From assembly GCA_026120185.1 (NCBI GenBank), contig JANUWF010003367.1, positions 713,501 to 777,500 of the forward strand: DNA of 64,000 bases. Reading direction: 5' to 3'. Origin of the DNA: Voacanga thouarsii (taxonomy: Eukaryota > Streptophyta > Magnoliopsida > Gentianales > Apocynaceae). Under the pieces are notes generated by a model. The model had not been told where the DNA came from, did no database searches, and saw only the letters and a program-made list of their open reading frames with translations. This document shows positions 44,265 to 54,830 of this stretch, piece after piece (the first letter of the stretch is position 1; each line of letters begins with the position of its first letter). A program made the position numbers and the translations under genes.

Positions 44265-44910
44265 CTGCTCAGTCACCATAGTCAAGTGAAGAGGAAGCTT
44301 ATATGGCATGTGTTCCATATTCCAGTGCAGTCGGCAGTATAATATATGCAATGGTTTGTACTCGTCCAGATATTTCACAAGCAGTTAGTGTGGTTAGCAG
44401 ATATATGTCTTGTCCAGGAAAAGCACAGTGGCAAGCAGTGAAATGGATTCTCAGATACTTGCGAGGTACTTCAAATACTTGTTTAGAGTTTAGAAGAAAT
44501 AACAACACTTTAGTTAGTTTTGTGGACTCTGACTACGCCGAAGATCTTGATAGGAGAAAATCACTTCCTTGCTATGTATTTTGCATTGGAGGTTGTGTAG
44601 TTAGTTGGAAAGCTAGCTTATAGTATGTAGTGGCGTTGTCTACTATAGAGGCAGAATATATGACCCTGATCGAGGCAATCAAAGAAGCCTTGTGGTTGAA
44701 AAGTTTATTTGGCAAGCTCAATCTACATAAAAGTGTAACTACAATTTACTGTGACATTCAAAATACATTACATTTGACTAGAGATCAAATGTATCATGAG
44801 AGGACAAAGCATATTGATGGGAAGTTTCACGTCATTCGAGATACCATTGGTGAGAAGAAAGTCTTTGTTCAGAAGATTAACACCAAAGATAATCTTGCTG
44901 ACATATGAAA
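44265..44910 (+). pseudogene. Copia C RT end and RNase H
   Basis: Frame 44303-44623 (GSIIYAMVCTRPDISQAVSV, WILRYLRGTSNTCLEF, FVDSDYAEDLDRRKS), a stop at 44621-44623, then the same frame to 44908 (ALSTIEAEYMTLIEAIKEAL, YCDIQNTLHLTRDQMYHERT, KHID). RNase H acidic residues D (VDSDYA) and E (TIEAEY) remain. Another stop (QSP*SSEE) near 44277. Confidence 0.9.
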
Positions 44911-45039
44911 CCTCTTCCTGTTTTCAAGTTCAAGCAGAGTCTGGACTTGATTGGTGTTCACTGTTTGTGATTTGTGATCTTAGGATTTTTGTGGAGAAGG
45001 TGGAGCAAAACTGCCATGTTTGAGTTTGGGATGCAAGTC

Positions 45040-45538
45040 AAGGTGGAGATTTGTTGGGGTGCCTTGCATCCCACATTAGAAAACCAAAGAACTCTTCACC
45101 ATCGTTTAAGCTTTGTTGAGTTCCAAAATCCCACATCGAATTCTTATGAAAGCTAACCATCTCAAGTTGCCTATAAATAAAGGCTTGCTTTGGTTATTTG
45201 AGAACACAACACAACAACACACCAACATAAGAGTTTGGTAGCCATTAAGGCATTTGTTGTTTGTAATACTAGTACTCTATATTAGTGGTGTTTAGTGGCT
45301 TAGGAACACTTCTAAAGTGTTGTACATTGTCTTTTTTATAGTGAAGTTTTGTTCCGCCTCCACCTATGGACGTAGATCAGTTGATCAAACCACGTAAGTT
45401 CTTGTGTCTCTCTCTTTTATTTCCTTTCTCATTATTTTTTTTCTCCGTGTTATTTTTTGTTATTATTATTTCTTTGTTATCGTCTTGTGTGACTTTGCCA
45501 TTAGAGTTTTGGTTTGTTCCTGGAGCTTATCCCTAACA
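45040..45538 (+). repeat. Copia C polypurine tract and 3' LTR
   Basis: AAGGTGGAGATT (45040-45051) precedes the LTR 45052-45538 (487 bp), TGTTGGGGTGCCTTGCATCC to TTATCCCTAACA. CCTATAAATAAAGG at about 45170 is a good TATA box. No second LTR in the window. Confidence 0.88.
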
Positions 45539-45857
45539 GGATGGGTGACCTTGGATGCTACTGCTGGCAAGATTCCTTAGACCACTGCAAACCCCAGCAA
45601 TGAGACTTCTCCGGTGCCTGTAATACTAGTCAATAGAGTCTTTTTTGCAGGGTCAGTTGCATCAAATGGTCCTTTCTATGCAATGGATGCCAGAACAGGG
45701 ACTTTTCTATGGTCATATAACACTGGTTCTACAATATATGGAGGGGACTTTAGCAAGCTATGGTTGTGTCTCCATGGGCAACAGATACTCAATTGGCCTT
45801 GCTAAGTTCTCCCCAACTTGGACCACAGGAAATTCAGTTTTTGCCTTCTGCGTTTAA
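45539..45857 (+). pseudogene. PQQ-repeat protein fragment, C-terminal exon (polyvinylalcohol dehydrogenase-like)
   Basis: Reads WVTLDATAGKIP, stop (an expected Trp codon turned TAG), TTANPSNETSPVPVILVNRV, FFAGSVASNGPFYAMDARTG, TFLWSYNTGSTIYGG, then shifts frame at about 45742 to SYGCVSMGNRYSIGLAKFSP and ends TGNSVFAFCV at the stop 45857. The FYAMDARTG..LWSY pattern is a PQQ beta-propeller blade. The fragment starts exactly where the copia C LTR ends, so the LTR insertion probably cut this gene. One nonsense and one frameshift: dead. Confidence 0.85.
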
Positions 45858-46395
45858 TAAGATCAAAGGTTTTAATTGCCATGAAAAAGAAATAAGTGGA
45901 AAGGGATAGCATGCATTTTCATCATGAACTTGCAATTGAATAAGTTTTTCCACCTAAACTCAAAGTTGATGGGGATTACATTACCTTAATAAAGATCACG
46001 TTCTCTAGTATCTATCAATTTCACAGCACACATACAGGAGTTACAATTTTGGTATCAACTCTATATATGTTTTATACTTGACAGACACTAATTATTCTTG
46101 ATTTGAAGTTCCAATATGCTTCAGTAAAATCACCCTTGCATTTTTCCCATCAACGAATAATTTTACTATTAGACTACAACAAAAGCACAGAAAAAATGCT
46201 GAAAAGTTTCAAGCTTGAATGACAAAGTTTTTGTTTGGAGTCCCATAGTATAAGTGATTTGAACATAGGCCAATGAAATTCTGTAAAAGCGTAGCAAAGC
46301 TTAAGCCATAGATTCAAATTGTTACTAGAATGTGAAGCAGCAAAAGTTTAAAATCATTTACTTACACATAACTAATATAGACTTCATCTAATGAA
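45858..46395. other. No gene seen
   Basis: AT-rich. Nothing recognised. Confidence 0.4.
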
Positions 46396-46575
46396 CATGT
46401 CAAGTCGCACCTAGGGTTCCCCCAAACACTTTAGTGGGCTAAATTAACCTTAGTGCCCAAAAGACTTACAGGCATTTGCCCCAGTGAAGTGATTAGGAGA
46501 ACTCTAGGAGAAACCTGACACCTTTTCAATCCTGCACTGGGTTCTGAAAACATAATCAATGACGTACTATGAAAG

Positions 46576-46613
<38 letters not shown>

Positions 46614-46745
46614 TAATACATGGCAAGTCACTCCTGGGGTTCCCCCAAACACTTCAGTGGGTTAGTGTAACCTTAACTACTTAAAAATACTTTAAAGGTA
46701 TTTGTCCTAGTGAAGTGTGTGAGGGAACTCTAAGAGAAACCTGAC
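46396..46745. repeat. Two tandem repeat units separated by a (TA)n tract
   Basis: Unit 1 (46396-46530) and unit 2 (46617-46750) share CAAGTC.C, GGGTTCCCCCAAACACTT, AGTGGG, CCTAGTGAAGTG/CCCAGTGAAGTG, GAACTCTA.GAGAAACCTGACAC. A TA microsatellite lies at about 46580-46611. Related short stretches recur at 52635-52670 and 52805-52890 (GGGGGAACTCCTGGGGTT, CACTTCATTGAATA). Confidence 0.8.
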
Positions 46746-47280
46746 ACTTTATACACTTGCATTTTGTTACATGATAACGTAGTGAAAGCTATATTGCCAA
46801 TTTATAGTGAAAATCTGCAAGAGTTAGCAAAATTGAAAGGGTCATGTGGACTCTCTCCCCCATCAAGAAAAATTGGACATTAGCAGTTCTTGAATCTGGC
46901 CGGTATTATAGCTCCAATGATGAAAATGGAATAATTCTGGAAGGTGGGATAAGTGAGATAAGGTCTCTATCCTTCATTTCTCCCACTTGTCCAGTTTTCA
47001 AACCCCACCCTTCGCCCACAACAAAAATAAAATAAAATAAAATCAATAACAGAAAATTCCTCCCAAAAAAGGGGAAAAAGAGCCATCTATTTATGATCTG
47101 TATAATTGAGAAATTCTGGTTTGTTTGTACACATATGTTTAAAAACTCTTGTAACATAAAATCTATGTTGATTGAATGGAGAGGGGAAAACAAGCTAAAG
47201 AACAAAGTGTGAATGTGAATGTAGCTAATTTCATATGGCTGAAATTGAGTGCACAGTACAAATTTGAAAAACATAAGATC
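46746..47280. other. No gene seen; left flank of copia D
   Basis: AT-rich. The last five bases, AGATC (47276-47280), are the left target-site copy of copia D. It matches AGATC at 52546-52550. Confidence 0.6.
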
Positions 47281-47575
47281 TGTTATGAAATTTTGGGTAG
47301 TGTTAGAATAAAATCTACACACTACACACTAAGAAAACTCTAACTAGTCTTTGCATAAGAATTTCTTCAAACTTCTCTCTTTCTTTTCTCTCACAATTCT
47401 TTCACAAAATGATGGTACATTTCAAGTTTAGAGAATAGCTCTATTTATAGAACTCTTAGTTAGTGGAATACATCGTCTTCCACTAATATGAATTAGTGGT
47501 GTCTCCACTCAATGGTGGACATCCATAAAAATCTATAATTAGTGGAGCTTCCACTAATTCAACAAATTCACAACA
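47281..47575 (-). repeat. Copia D 3' LTR (left)
   Basis: TGTTATGAAATTTTGGGTAG to AAATTCACAACA. Matched by 52249-52545. The flanking CTCCCCCTTG (47576-47585) is the polypurine tract in reverse. Confidence 0.93.
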
Positions 47576-47719
47576 CTCCCCCTTGGATTTTCATCCATTA
47601 CATAAAGAATATACCTCGTTAAAACCTAACTAGATAAAAACCCAGTGGAAAAAAAATCTAGTGAAGGAAAAAGAGTACATTATTCTATATGTCTGTTTAT
47701 TACTCCCCCTAATGAGATC

Positions 47720-48395
47720 ATTCCTTTAAATCTTTGAACCGACGCATACCAATTTTATATCTCAACTTCTCAAATGTTGCAGTCGGTAAAGTCTTCGTGA
47801 AAATATCTATGAGGTTATCACATAACCGAATTTGTAGCACATCAATTTCACATTTCTTCTAGAGTTCATGAGTAAAGAAGAATTTTGGTGAAATATGTTT
47901 TGTTCGATCTCCTTTAATATATCCTTCTCGTAATTGAGCTATGCAAGCTGCATTGTCTTCATAAAGAGGAGTTGGAATATCTCTGATAGATGATAATCCA
48001 CAACTTTCTTGGATATAATGAATTATTGATATTAACCATACACATTCTCGACTTGCTTCATGAATGGCTATAATTTCAGCATGATTTGAAGAAGTAGCTG
48101 CTATAGATTGTTTTGTAGAATGCCATGATATAGTAGTATTTCCACATGTAAATAGATAGCCCATTTGAGAATGTGCTTTATGTGGATCAGATAAATAACC
48201 AGTATCTGCATAACCTATCAATGTTGGGCTGGTTTTATTTGAATAAAATAATCTGAGATCAATTGTACCTTGGAGATATCGAAGGACTTGTTTAATTTCA
48301 TTCCAATGTCGTCGTGTTGGTGAAGAATTAAATCTTGCTAATAAATTGACAGCAAAGGCAATATCAGGTCGTGTATTGTTAGTAAGATACATCAA
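47720..48395 (-). pseudogene. Copia D RNase H
   Basis: Minus-strand frame 48395-47859: LTNNTRPDIAFAVNLLARFN, VLRYLQGTIDLRLFY, GYADTGYLSDPHKA, WHSTKQSIAATSSNHAEIIA, LYEDNAACIAQLREGYIKGD, RTKHISPKFFFTHEL, then a stop, with the pol C-terminus (TKTLPTATFEKL-like) continuing to about 47720. The RNase H acidic residues are mostly in place. Confidence 0.9.
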
Positions 48396-49385
48396 TGCAC
48401 CAATTGCACTGAGATGTGGTACTTTAGGACCAAAGAGTTCTTCATCATCTTCTTGAGGTCAGAAATGATCTTTATTCACATCTAATGACCGGACGATCAT
48501 TGGAATACTCAATGGATGTGCTTTGTCCATATAAAATCTTTTTAGAACTTTTGTTGTATATGTTGATTGATGAATAAATGTTCCACTTTCCAGATGTTCA
48601 ATTTGTAAACAAAGGCAAAATTTGGTCTTACCAAAATCATTGATTTCGAATTCTCTTTTTAAATAATCAATTATTTCTTGGAGCTCTTCAGGAGTTCCAA
48701 TAAAATTAATATCATCAACATATATAGCTAATATTACAAATTTAGAACCAGATTTCTTAATAAAAACACATGGACATACCTGGTCATTTTTAAATCACGC
48801 TTTCAATAAATATTCACTAAGATGATTGAACCACATGCGCCCAGATTGCTTCAGGCCATATAATGATTTCTGCAACTTGATGGAGTAATTTTCACGAGGA
48901 TAATGTTTATATGCTTCAAGCATATGAAATCATTTGGGGATTTTCATGTAAACATCAGTTTCTAAATTTCCATACAAGTAAGCAGTGACAACATCTAATA
49001 GACGCATATCTATCTTTTCATGTACTGCCAAACTGATAAGATATCGGAGTGTACTAGCATCAACAACAGGAGAATAAGTTTCATTATAATCAATACTTGG
49101 TCTTTGTGAAAAACCTTGGGCTACTAACCGTGCTTTATATCGTACGATTTCATTATTTTCATTGTGCTTTCGCACAAATATCCATTTGTAGCCCATAGGT
49201 TTTACACCTTCTGATGTTCGAACTGTAGGTCTAAAGACTTCACATTTTGTCAGTGCATTTAACTCCGATTGAATCGCATCTTTCCATTGTAGCCAATTTT
49301 TTCTATGCCGACATTCATCAACTGATATTGGTTCAAGATCATCACTATCCTGTATAACATCAAGAGATATATTGTATGCAAACAT
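48396..49385 (-). pseudogene. Copia D reverse transcriptase
   Basis: Minus strand: WLQWKDAIQSELNALTKCEV, PMGYKWIFVRKHNENNEI, RYKARLVAQGFSQRPSIDYN, ETYSPVVDASTLRYLISLAV, then a stop at about 48930 (IPK*FHM), KLQKSLYGLKQSGRMWFNHL, a stop (KA*FKN), ILAIYVDDINFIGTPEEL (YVDD catalytic box, about 48713-48725) and a third stop near 48460. The codons between stay in frame, so it died by point mutations. Confidence 0.88.
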
Positions 49386-49890
49386 ATTATTAATAATTGC
49401 TTCTATCCGATTCCAACTTCTATCGGAAGTGGTATAATTGATAGAAATTTCAGTGTTACTTTCATTAACTTCTGGTTCTTTGTCATCAGTTTTTTCTTGG
49501 TCTTTATCATTTTTTTCTTCAATATGATCTTCTGGATCATTTAATTCTTTTTTCTTTCGAGGATTTTTATTTTTAGAACCAAGAGATTGGCCACGCTTCT
49601 GGCGTGCTTTTGACTCAGCGGCTATAGGTATAATATTTTATTCTGCTGGAACTTCAATTCGAATAGGAGCATCTATAGCTAGAATATATGATTTTGTTAC
49701 TCTTCTGGAGTCAACAAAAGCGTCTGGCATTTGATTTGCAATGCTTTACAAATGAATTATCTTTTGAACTTCAAGTTCACATGCGCTTGTGCGCGGATCA
49801 AGATAATTTAATGATGTTGTCCAAGTAAGATCTTTCTTATGTTGTTTCTGTTCTCCCCCTAATTTAGGAAATAATGATTTTACAAGAGAA
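49386..49890 (-). pseudogene. Copia D integrase C-terminal tail and linker
   Basis: Minus-strand frame with SLNYLDPRTSACELEVQKII, HLQSIANQMPDAF, then a Lys/Glu/Asp-rich linker to the RT. The integrase catalytic core and the protease that should precede it are absent; the RKD gene segment starts just to the right. Confidence 0.8.
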
Positions 49891-49971
49891 TAATAGAAAA
49901 GAAAAAGAAATGGAAGAACATTACATACATAACAAGTAGGAAATGCCAAGAAATATATTTAAAAAAATCTC

Positions 49972-49980
49972 TATATATAT
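49972..49980 (+). promoter_or_regulatory. TATA-like element of the RKD gene
   Basis: TATATATAT, about 95 bp upstream of the RKD ATG, followed by a pyrimidine-rich stretch. The distance fits a start site about 30 bp downstream and a short 5' UTR. It lies inside the captured segment, not in the copia LTR. Confidence 0.45.
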
Positions 49981-50069
49981 CTCACTCTTCCCGGTACTAT
50001 CTTTTCCCTTTCCTTATTGTCTTATTAGTCATCAGTTATTAGTAAACTTCAAAAAATCACAAATCAGAG

Positions 50070-51372
50070 ATGGGGACTCATAATTCATTTGAGACATGGT
50101 CAAATTTTGAATTGGTTTCTCAAGAAGAAGATTTTGATGTGTTTTCATTTCCAAGCCAACCGCTTTCTCTTAATTTCAGGTGAGATACTTTTGAGGGCTT
50201 CTTCTTCTTCTTCTTTTTTTTTAGTGTGCTTGATAATGAAATTAAACTCTCTTTTGGTTTGTTGTGATGTAAATTAGTGGAAGTTCTAAACATGCTGCTT
50301 TGGATTTCCAATTTGATATGCCCATTCAAGAGACTGCTTTTGATACTGTTCCTCTGAATGAGGATATGCTTGTGCATGATCCTTTCTACTCCTTAATGGA
50401 TTTTGAACAAATCCAGAATATGGTTCAAGGTTATCATACATTCAAACATGGATTTTGAATGGTATTACCCTTACTGATATTATTTTTCTTTTTCTAGGAG
50501 AAATAATGAGTGGTATTAGCAATGAATTCAGAGTGAGTAATCATGAAATGCATCTTGCATTTAATCTCGAAATTCAAGATATTATTTCAGACAAAATTCC
50601 TATGGAGAAGAAGATGATTAGGAGGCAGAGAAAGGAGAAGGGCAATAGCGCCAAGACACTATCAAGAGCAACCATTTCAAAGTACTTTTACATGCCAATC
50701 AAGAGAGCGGCCAAAGAACCGAATATTAGCTTAACCCTTCTCAAGAAAAGATGTAGGGAGTTGGGAATTCATCGATGGCCTCACAGGAAGTTACTGAGCT
50801 TGGAGACCCTAATCAAGAATGTTCAGGTTCTCTCTTACATACACTTATAAACTTATGTCACAGATTTGTAAGTATGAAATTATGAAAAGTAAATAATGAC
50901 CGGAATGAATGTATCTCCACCGATGATATGTAGAAATCTCTCCGATTTACAGGAGATGCGAAATGAAGAAGAAGGAGGACATATGGCTGAGAAGAAGTTG
51001 AGAGAAGCCATTGAGATACTGGAATGTGAGAAAAAGTTGATGGAAGAAATTCCTGATACGCGGTTGGAGGACCAAATACAGAGACTAAGACAAGTATGCT
51101 TCAAGGCTAACTATAATAAGAGAAAACTCAAGGGGATGATAAAATCTCAAGACTCATTTCACAGTAACTTCACAGCTAATTCTGTTGCTAGTCTAGATTC
51201 TGGCCTAAAGGAGAAGGAAGAGGAGGAGGATGCCGAAGAAGAGGATCTGAAGTCCATAATTGCTAACTGTTTGTCTTTCTCTAATGCCAACATTGAAACA
51301 GAACAACTACAAACATTCATCCTAAATTTGTCAGCTCTATTGAAAAAGAGCAACTACAAGCATTCATCCTAA
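50070..51372 (+). CDS. RWP-RK domain transcription factor, RKD subfamily, intact four-exon gene
   Basis: Exons 50070-50179, 50278-50429, 50498-50826 and 50953-51372 join to 336 codons; all three introns have GT...AG ends and matching phases (2, 1, 0). There is no stop before TAA at 51370-51372. Exon 3 has the RWP-RK domain: ATISKYFYMPIKRAAKEPNI, SLTLLKKRCRELGIHRWPHR (the RWPxRK signature), LLSLETLIKNVQ. Exon 4 gives a coiled coil (KKLREAIEILECEKKLMEEI) and an acidic stretch (EKEEEEDAEEED). There is no GAF-like or PB1 domain, so RKD rather than NLP. Family knowledge: RKDs are nuclear DNA-binding proteins setting egg-cell and embryo identity, and an RKD is linked to nucellar embryony in citrus. 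The gene lies inside copia D, antisense to it. Whether it is expressed is unknown. Confidence 0.93.
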
Positions 51373-51540
51373 AACTCACGTGAACACCAGTGAGATGAAT
51401 GAAGGAAATACAAGTGAACACCAGACTTATGATCACGAGATAGATTTTTTTTTTCTGAACTGTTAGTAGTAATGTAGTATAATGTGTTATATTGACATCC
51501 GAATGTAACATCTCAAAGATGTGTGATGCTTATTATTATT
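51373..51540 (+). other. 3' flank of the RKD gene
   Basis: Short duplications: ACTACAAACATTCATCCTAAA / ACTACAAGCATTCATCCTAAA lie about 51 bp apart across the stop codon, and GTGAACACCAG occurs twice (about 51379, 51412). No AATAAA seen; polyadenylation signals in plants are loose. The captured segment ends about 51540. Confidence 0.5.
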
Positions 51541-52248
51541 GGAAATATCCTTTTCCCTTATTATTTTTTTTTGTTCTATTAAGGTGGTCAGTATTTCTCA
51601 CAACTTGATTATTACTGTAATAAGAAAAATATCGAGTGTGTCCATGACTATAACCACGGCCACTGCTATAACTTTGACTATAACGATGGCTTCTGCTGAA
51701 GCCAACAACGTTCACTTCTAGGAGTGTTGTTGAGCCAATTCGTCTGGCTTCATAATTTTAATAATAACTCATTATTTTTCTCAGGAGGGCAATAATTAAA
51801 TCAGTAAATTTTGTATACCCTTTTTCTCGATATTGTTGCTGCAGGACAATATTCAAGGTATGAAAGGTGGAAAATGTCTTCTCTAATATATCTTCATCAG
51901 TAACTTTTTCTTTACATAATTTTAATTGAGATCTAATTTTATACATCGTAGAGCTATATTCATTCATGATTTTAAATCTTGCAACTTCAGGTGCAATCAT
52001 TTATACCATGCAGTTGGTAGTACGACCATCTTTAGGTGGTCAAATCTTTCTTTTAAATTGACCCACAGGACATATGGATCTTTTTTTTTTTTTTTTGGCA
52101 GCATTTAGATGCATTTCTGTATCGAAAACCCATGACATATAATTTTTTCCAGAAATATCAAGGGCTACAAATAAGGTTAGCCATAGGGATCAATAAATGC
52201 GTACCTGTCTTCTGACTTTTGTAACGGCAAAGACTCGTGCTGATAACG
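51541..52248 (-). pseudogene. Copia D Gag remnant
   Basis: Minus-strand frame 52000-51758: FKIMNEYSSTMYKIRSQLKL, CKEKVTDEDILEKTFSTFHT, LNIVLQQQYREKGYTKFTDL, typical of copia Gag (UBN2 family). After a stop, ARRIGSTTLLEVNVVGFSRS and a Ser/Tyr/Gly-rich tail continue to about 51560. Upstream to 52248 lie the Gag N-terminus and the primer-site region (minus strand TTATCAGCACGAG beside the LTR). The zinc knuckle is missing. Confidence 0.85.
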
Positions 52249-52545
52249 TGTTATGAAATTTTAGGTAGTGTTAGAATAAAATCTACACACTCCACACTAA
52301 GAAAACTCTAACTATTCTTTGCACAAGAATTTCTTCAAACTTCTATTTTTTCTTTTTCTCTCACAATTCTTTCACAAAATGATGGTACATTTCAAGCTTA
52401 GAAAATAACTCTATTTATAGAGTTCTTATTTAGTGGAATATATCATCTTCCACTAATATGAATTAGTGGTGTCTCCACTAAATGGTAGACATCCATAAAA
52501 ATCCATAATTAGTGGAGCTTCCACTAATTCAACAAATTCACAACA
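52249..52545 (-). repeat. Copia D 5' LTR (right)
   Basis: TGTTATGAAATTTTAGGTAG to AAATTCACAACA, followed by AGATC (52546-52550), the right target-site copy. Confidence 0.93.
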
Positions 52546-52550
52546 AGATC

Positions 52551-53890
52551 AGAATTCTTACCTTGTTTGTCCGATACCTCATCATTCAATCTAACCCATA
52601 GATATGGTGAGGTTCAGTGCCCGCATTCTTTTTCCTCAGATGTGTTTGGGGGAACTCCTGGGGTTACTTGATCCATAATGCCCTTTTGCATAAAAATCGG
52701 TTTTTGCTGTCCTACATGTTCCTTTGATCGCTCTGCATAAAAATATAGGGCAAAAGGGAAGAAGATTATGATCAAGCAACAAAAACAAGACCAGCAATAT
52801 ATCAAGTCATCCCTGGAGCTCCCTCAATCACTTCATTGAATACTGATTTCATGTATCCACTGTAGTGTTTGAGGAGAACATGTCAAAAAGTTCAATGCCA
52901 CCACACCCACCCCCCTTTTTTTTTTTGAAAACCACCCAATGGAGGAAATTTTATTAAAATTAAATAAATATACTAACAACTTAATGAAAAATGTAAAAAT
53001 AGTTACATTCGAATAATAGTTATGTCTAGTGACCATTGGATGCTTGAGCAATTGAATTGATTTACTCTTTTTCCCTTTCCACTAGCGAGTTGGAGTAAAA
53101 TCATCATCATCATATTCATCTATACTATCCTCAATCAAGTCAGTATATAAGTCTAAAACTTGGGCATATACCGTTGCACGTGCTTTTCTTGCTTCTTTTT
53201 GTGTGCTTTCGGTTTCTTAAGTTGTTGAATTTCAAGCTAAAAATCTGGTCTAATTGAATAATGTGTGTGATCAGAAAGGTGATTATAATCATATACTAAA
53301 TCATAGGTAGATTGTCCAATTCGACTATCATCCGCAACTTGATAAGGTAATTTAACTATAGAGAAATCACCAACTTTGTTAATTAACTGAACTTCAGAGT
53401 CACTGATTTGTACCTTTTGTGAAAACTAATCTCTTCGTGTTGTTTTAACAATATGGAGAACTGCATACAAACTCTGAATCTTGCATGGACAAATCTTCTA
53501 ATTGACAACTAGAATGCTATTTATTTTGAACGGTACTTTGAATAGTCTTTTATCACTTCTAAAGAAATATTGGTTTCATATATGGGTGAATCTCGATCAG
53601 AATCAATCTGTAGGTTGGAAGATGAATCCTGAGCAACTTTTCAGAGCCTTCATGCAGAGTTTGAAATAGTGGAGCATGCTGAACAACCGAGGTGTAGCAT
53701 TAGGGTAATTAGAAGAGAAATCAGATAAAGGTTGTTACCTGCTAGGGGCCTTTTTGTGGATGGCTTCGTCTAATTCTTTATCTAAATTTTATGGAGTAAT
53801 CTGTCTGGAATTCTGGTCAAAATTAGGAACTTGCTAAACATTGGCAGCATCTGGAAATTGAGAAACAGTTTCAATATTAGAGTTCAGTCC
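52551..53890. other. No gene seen; degenerate repeats
   Basis: 52635-52900 has pieces of the repeat found at 46396-46745. 53050-53890 is AT-rich with short ORFs; probably the tail of the LINE to the right, but no RT motif seen. Confidence 0.4.
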
Positions 53891-54830
53891 GCTAGGGTTT
53901 TCCTTTGTTATATGGCGCCCTTGTGTTTCCGCAGCGATGGCTTTTCCATGAGTTTCCATCTGCAGGCTTAAGTGAAATCTGATTGTGATCTAACGTCTTA
54001 GAAGGTGCAACAATTAATGACGTCTGCAGAGCTGCCAAAAGCTGGATTCTTTGGCGTCCATCTCTAGGTGGATTAGGATTAGCATTGGCTATTCATCGCA
54101 AGGAAATTGTTTTAGAGTGGAATTCTTATCAAAAGGCTTGCAAGACTTCTGACCTAAATGATTGCATCTTATACAATACTCTGGGAAATGATCATAAGAT
54201 ATAGTTTGGGAAAAAACCATCGTCACTAGAACCCAACCAGATTTGCTTCGGAAGGGGCTGAAGGTGATCGATATCTCTATGCATATTTTTGCCAGTGTGA
54301 CCAATTTGTTGTAGCTTCATTTATTTTAAGAGAAGTTCCAACTGCAGTAGCAATTGAAAGTAAAACAACCTTAGAAAAATACTGCAACGGTAAACCTTCA
54401 AGAGAAATCCAACGGAATAATGGAAGGATCCGCTGTAGGCCGAAAGTCTAGAGTCCATTTAATAATTTGCATTGAAAATCCTGCCAAAATCCATTGTCTC
54501 TTGAACCAAAGCAGTATACAATCTTCCTCCTTAACTGAACGTATTAGAATATGTTTGTAATCAATAAGACCAACTAAAACTTCCCCCATAAGACCGATCG
54601 TGAGAAATTCTTTTTGAAAATTTTCAAGAGTGAGACGTCCATTGGGGAATTTCCCAATGAGAGAAAAGCGAAAAGGTGATTTAAGAATAGAGATTTTAGA
54701 TGGTGTGAAGAAGAGAGCTCGTTCACCTTTGAAGCCTTACAAAGGTTTGATGTGATCAATAGACGTGAGAAAAGATGAAGATTAGAAGAGGGATGCGAAA
54801 GACCTCTTGTCCCAGGCTACATCCCGCGGC
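53891..54830 (-). pseudogene. LINE (non-LTR retrotransposon) ORF1 remnant
   Basis: Minus strand: LFLNHLFAFLSLGN, then LVGLIDYKHILIRSVKEEDC and LLWFKRQWILAGFSMQIIKW (DUF4283-type ORF1 domain), then ITFSPFRSKSGWVLVTMVF, SYDHFPEYCIRCNHLGQKSC (CX2CX4H-type zinc knuckle). Frames change at about 54574 and 54398, and a stop lies at 54089. ORF1 binds the element RNA. Endonuclease and RT parts were not found. Confidence 0.8.

Larger units (their letters stand above)
44265..45538 (+). mobile_element. Ty1/copia element C, 5'-truncated (RT end, RNase H, 3' LTR)
   Basis: Only the last third of a copia element: RT connection and RNase H, polypurine tract and one LTR. The left end joins CACTA-3 sequence near 44200-44265 without an LTR. 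Related to the Tnt1/Tork group by its RT end (YAMVCTRPDISQAVSVVSRY). Confidence 0.88.
47281..52545 (-). mobile_element. Ty1/copia element D with LTRs and a captured RKD gene
   Basis: LTRs 47281-47575 and 52249-52545, perfect 5-bp target duplication AGATC on both sides, a CAAGGGGGAG polypurine tract next to the left LTR, and minus-strand gag, integrase tail, RT and RNase H. Between the Gag remnant (ends about 51540) and the integrase tail (starts about 49890), the zinc knuckle, protease and integrase core are replaced by a complete plus-strand RKD gene. By eye the LTRs differ by about 17 substitutions plus a short indel in about 295 bp, around 6%. Confidence 0.93.

Noticed and set aside
51317..51511. 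Minus-strand ORFs across RKD exon 4 and its 3' flank
   Set aside because: Shadows of the coding strand; exon phases and the RWP-RK domain fix the plus strand as coding.
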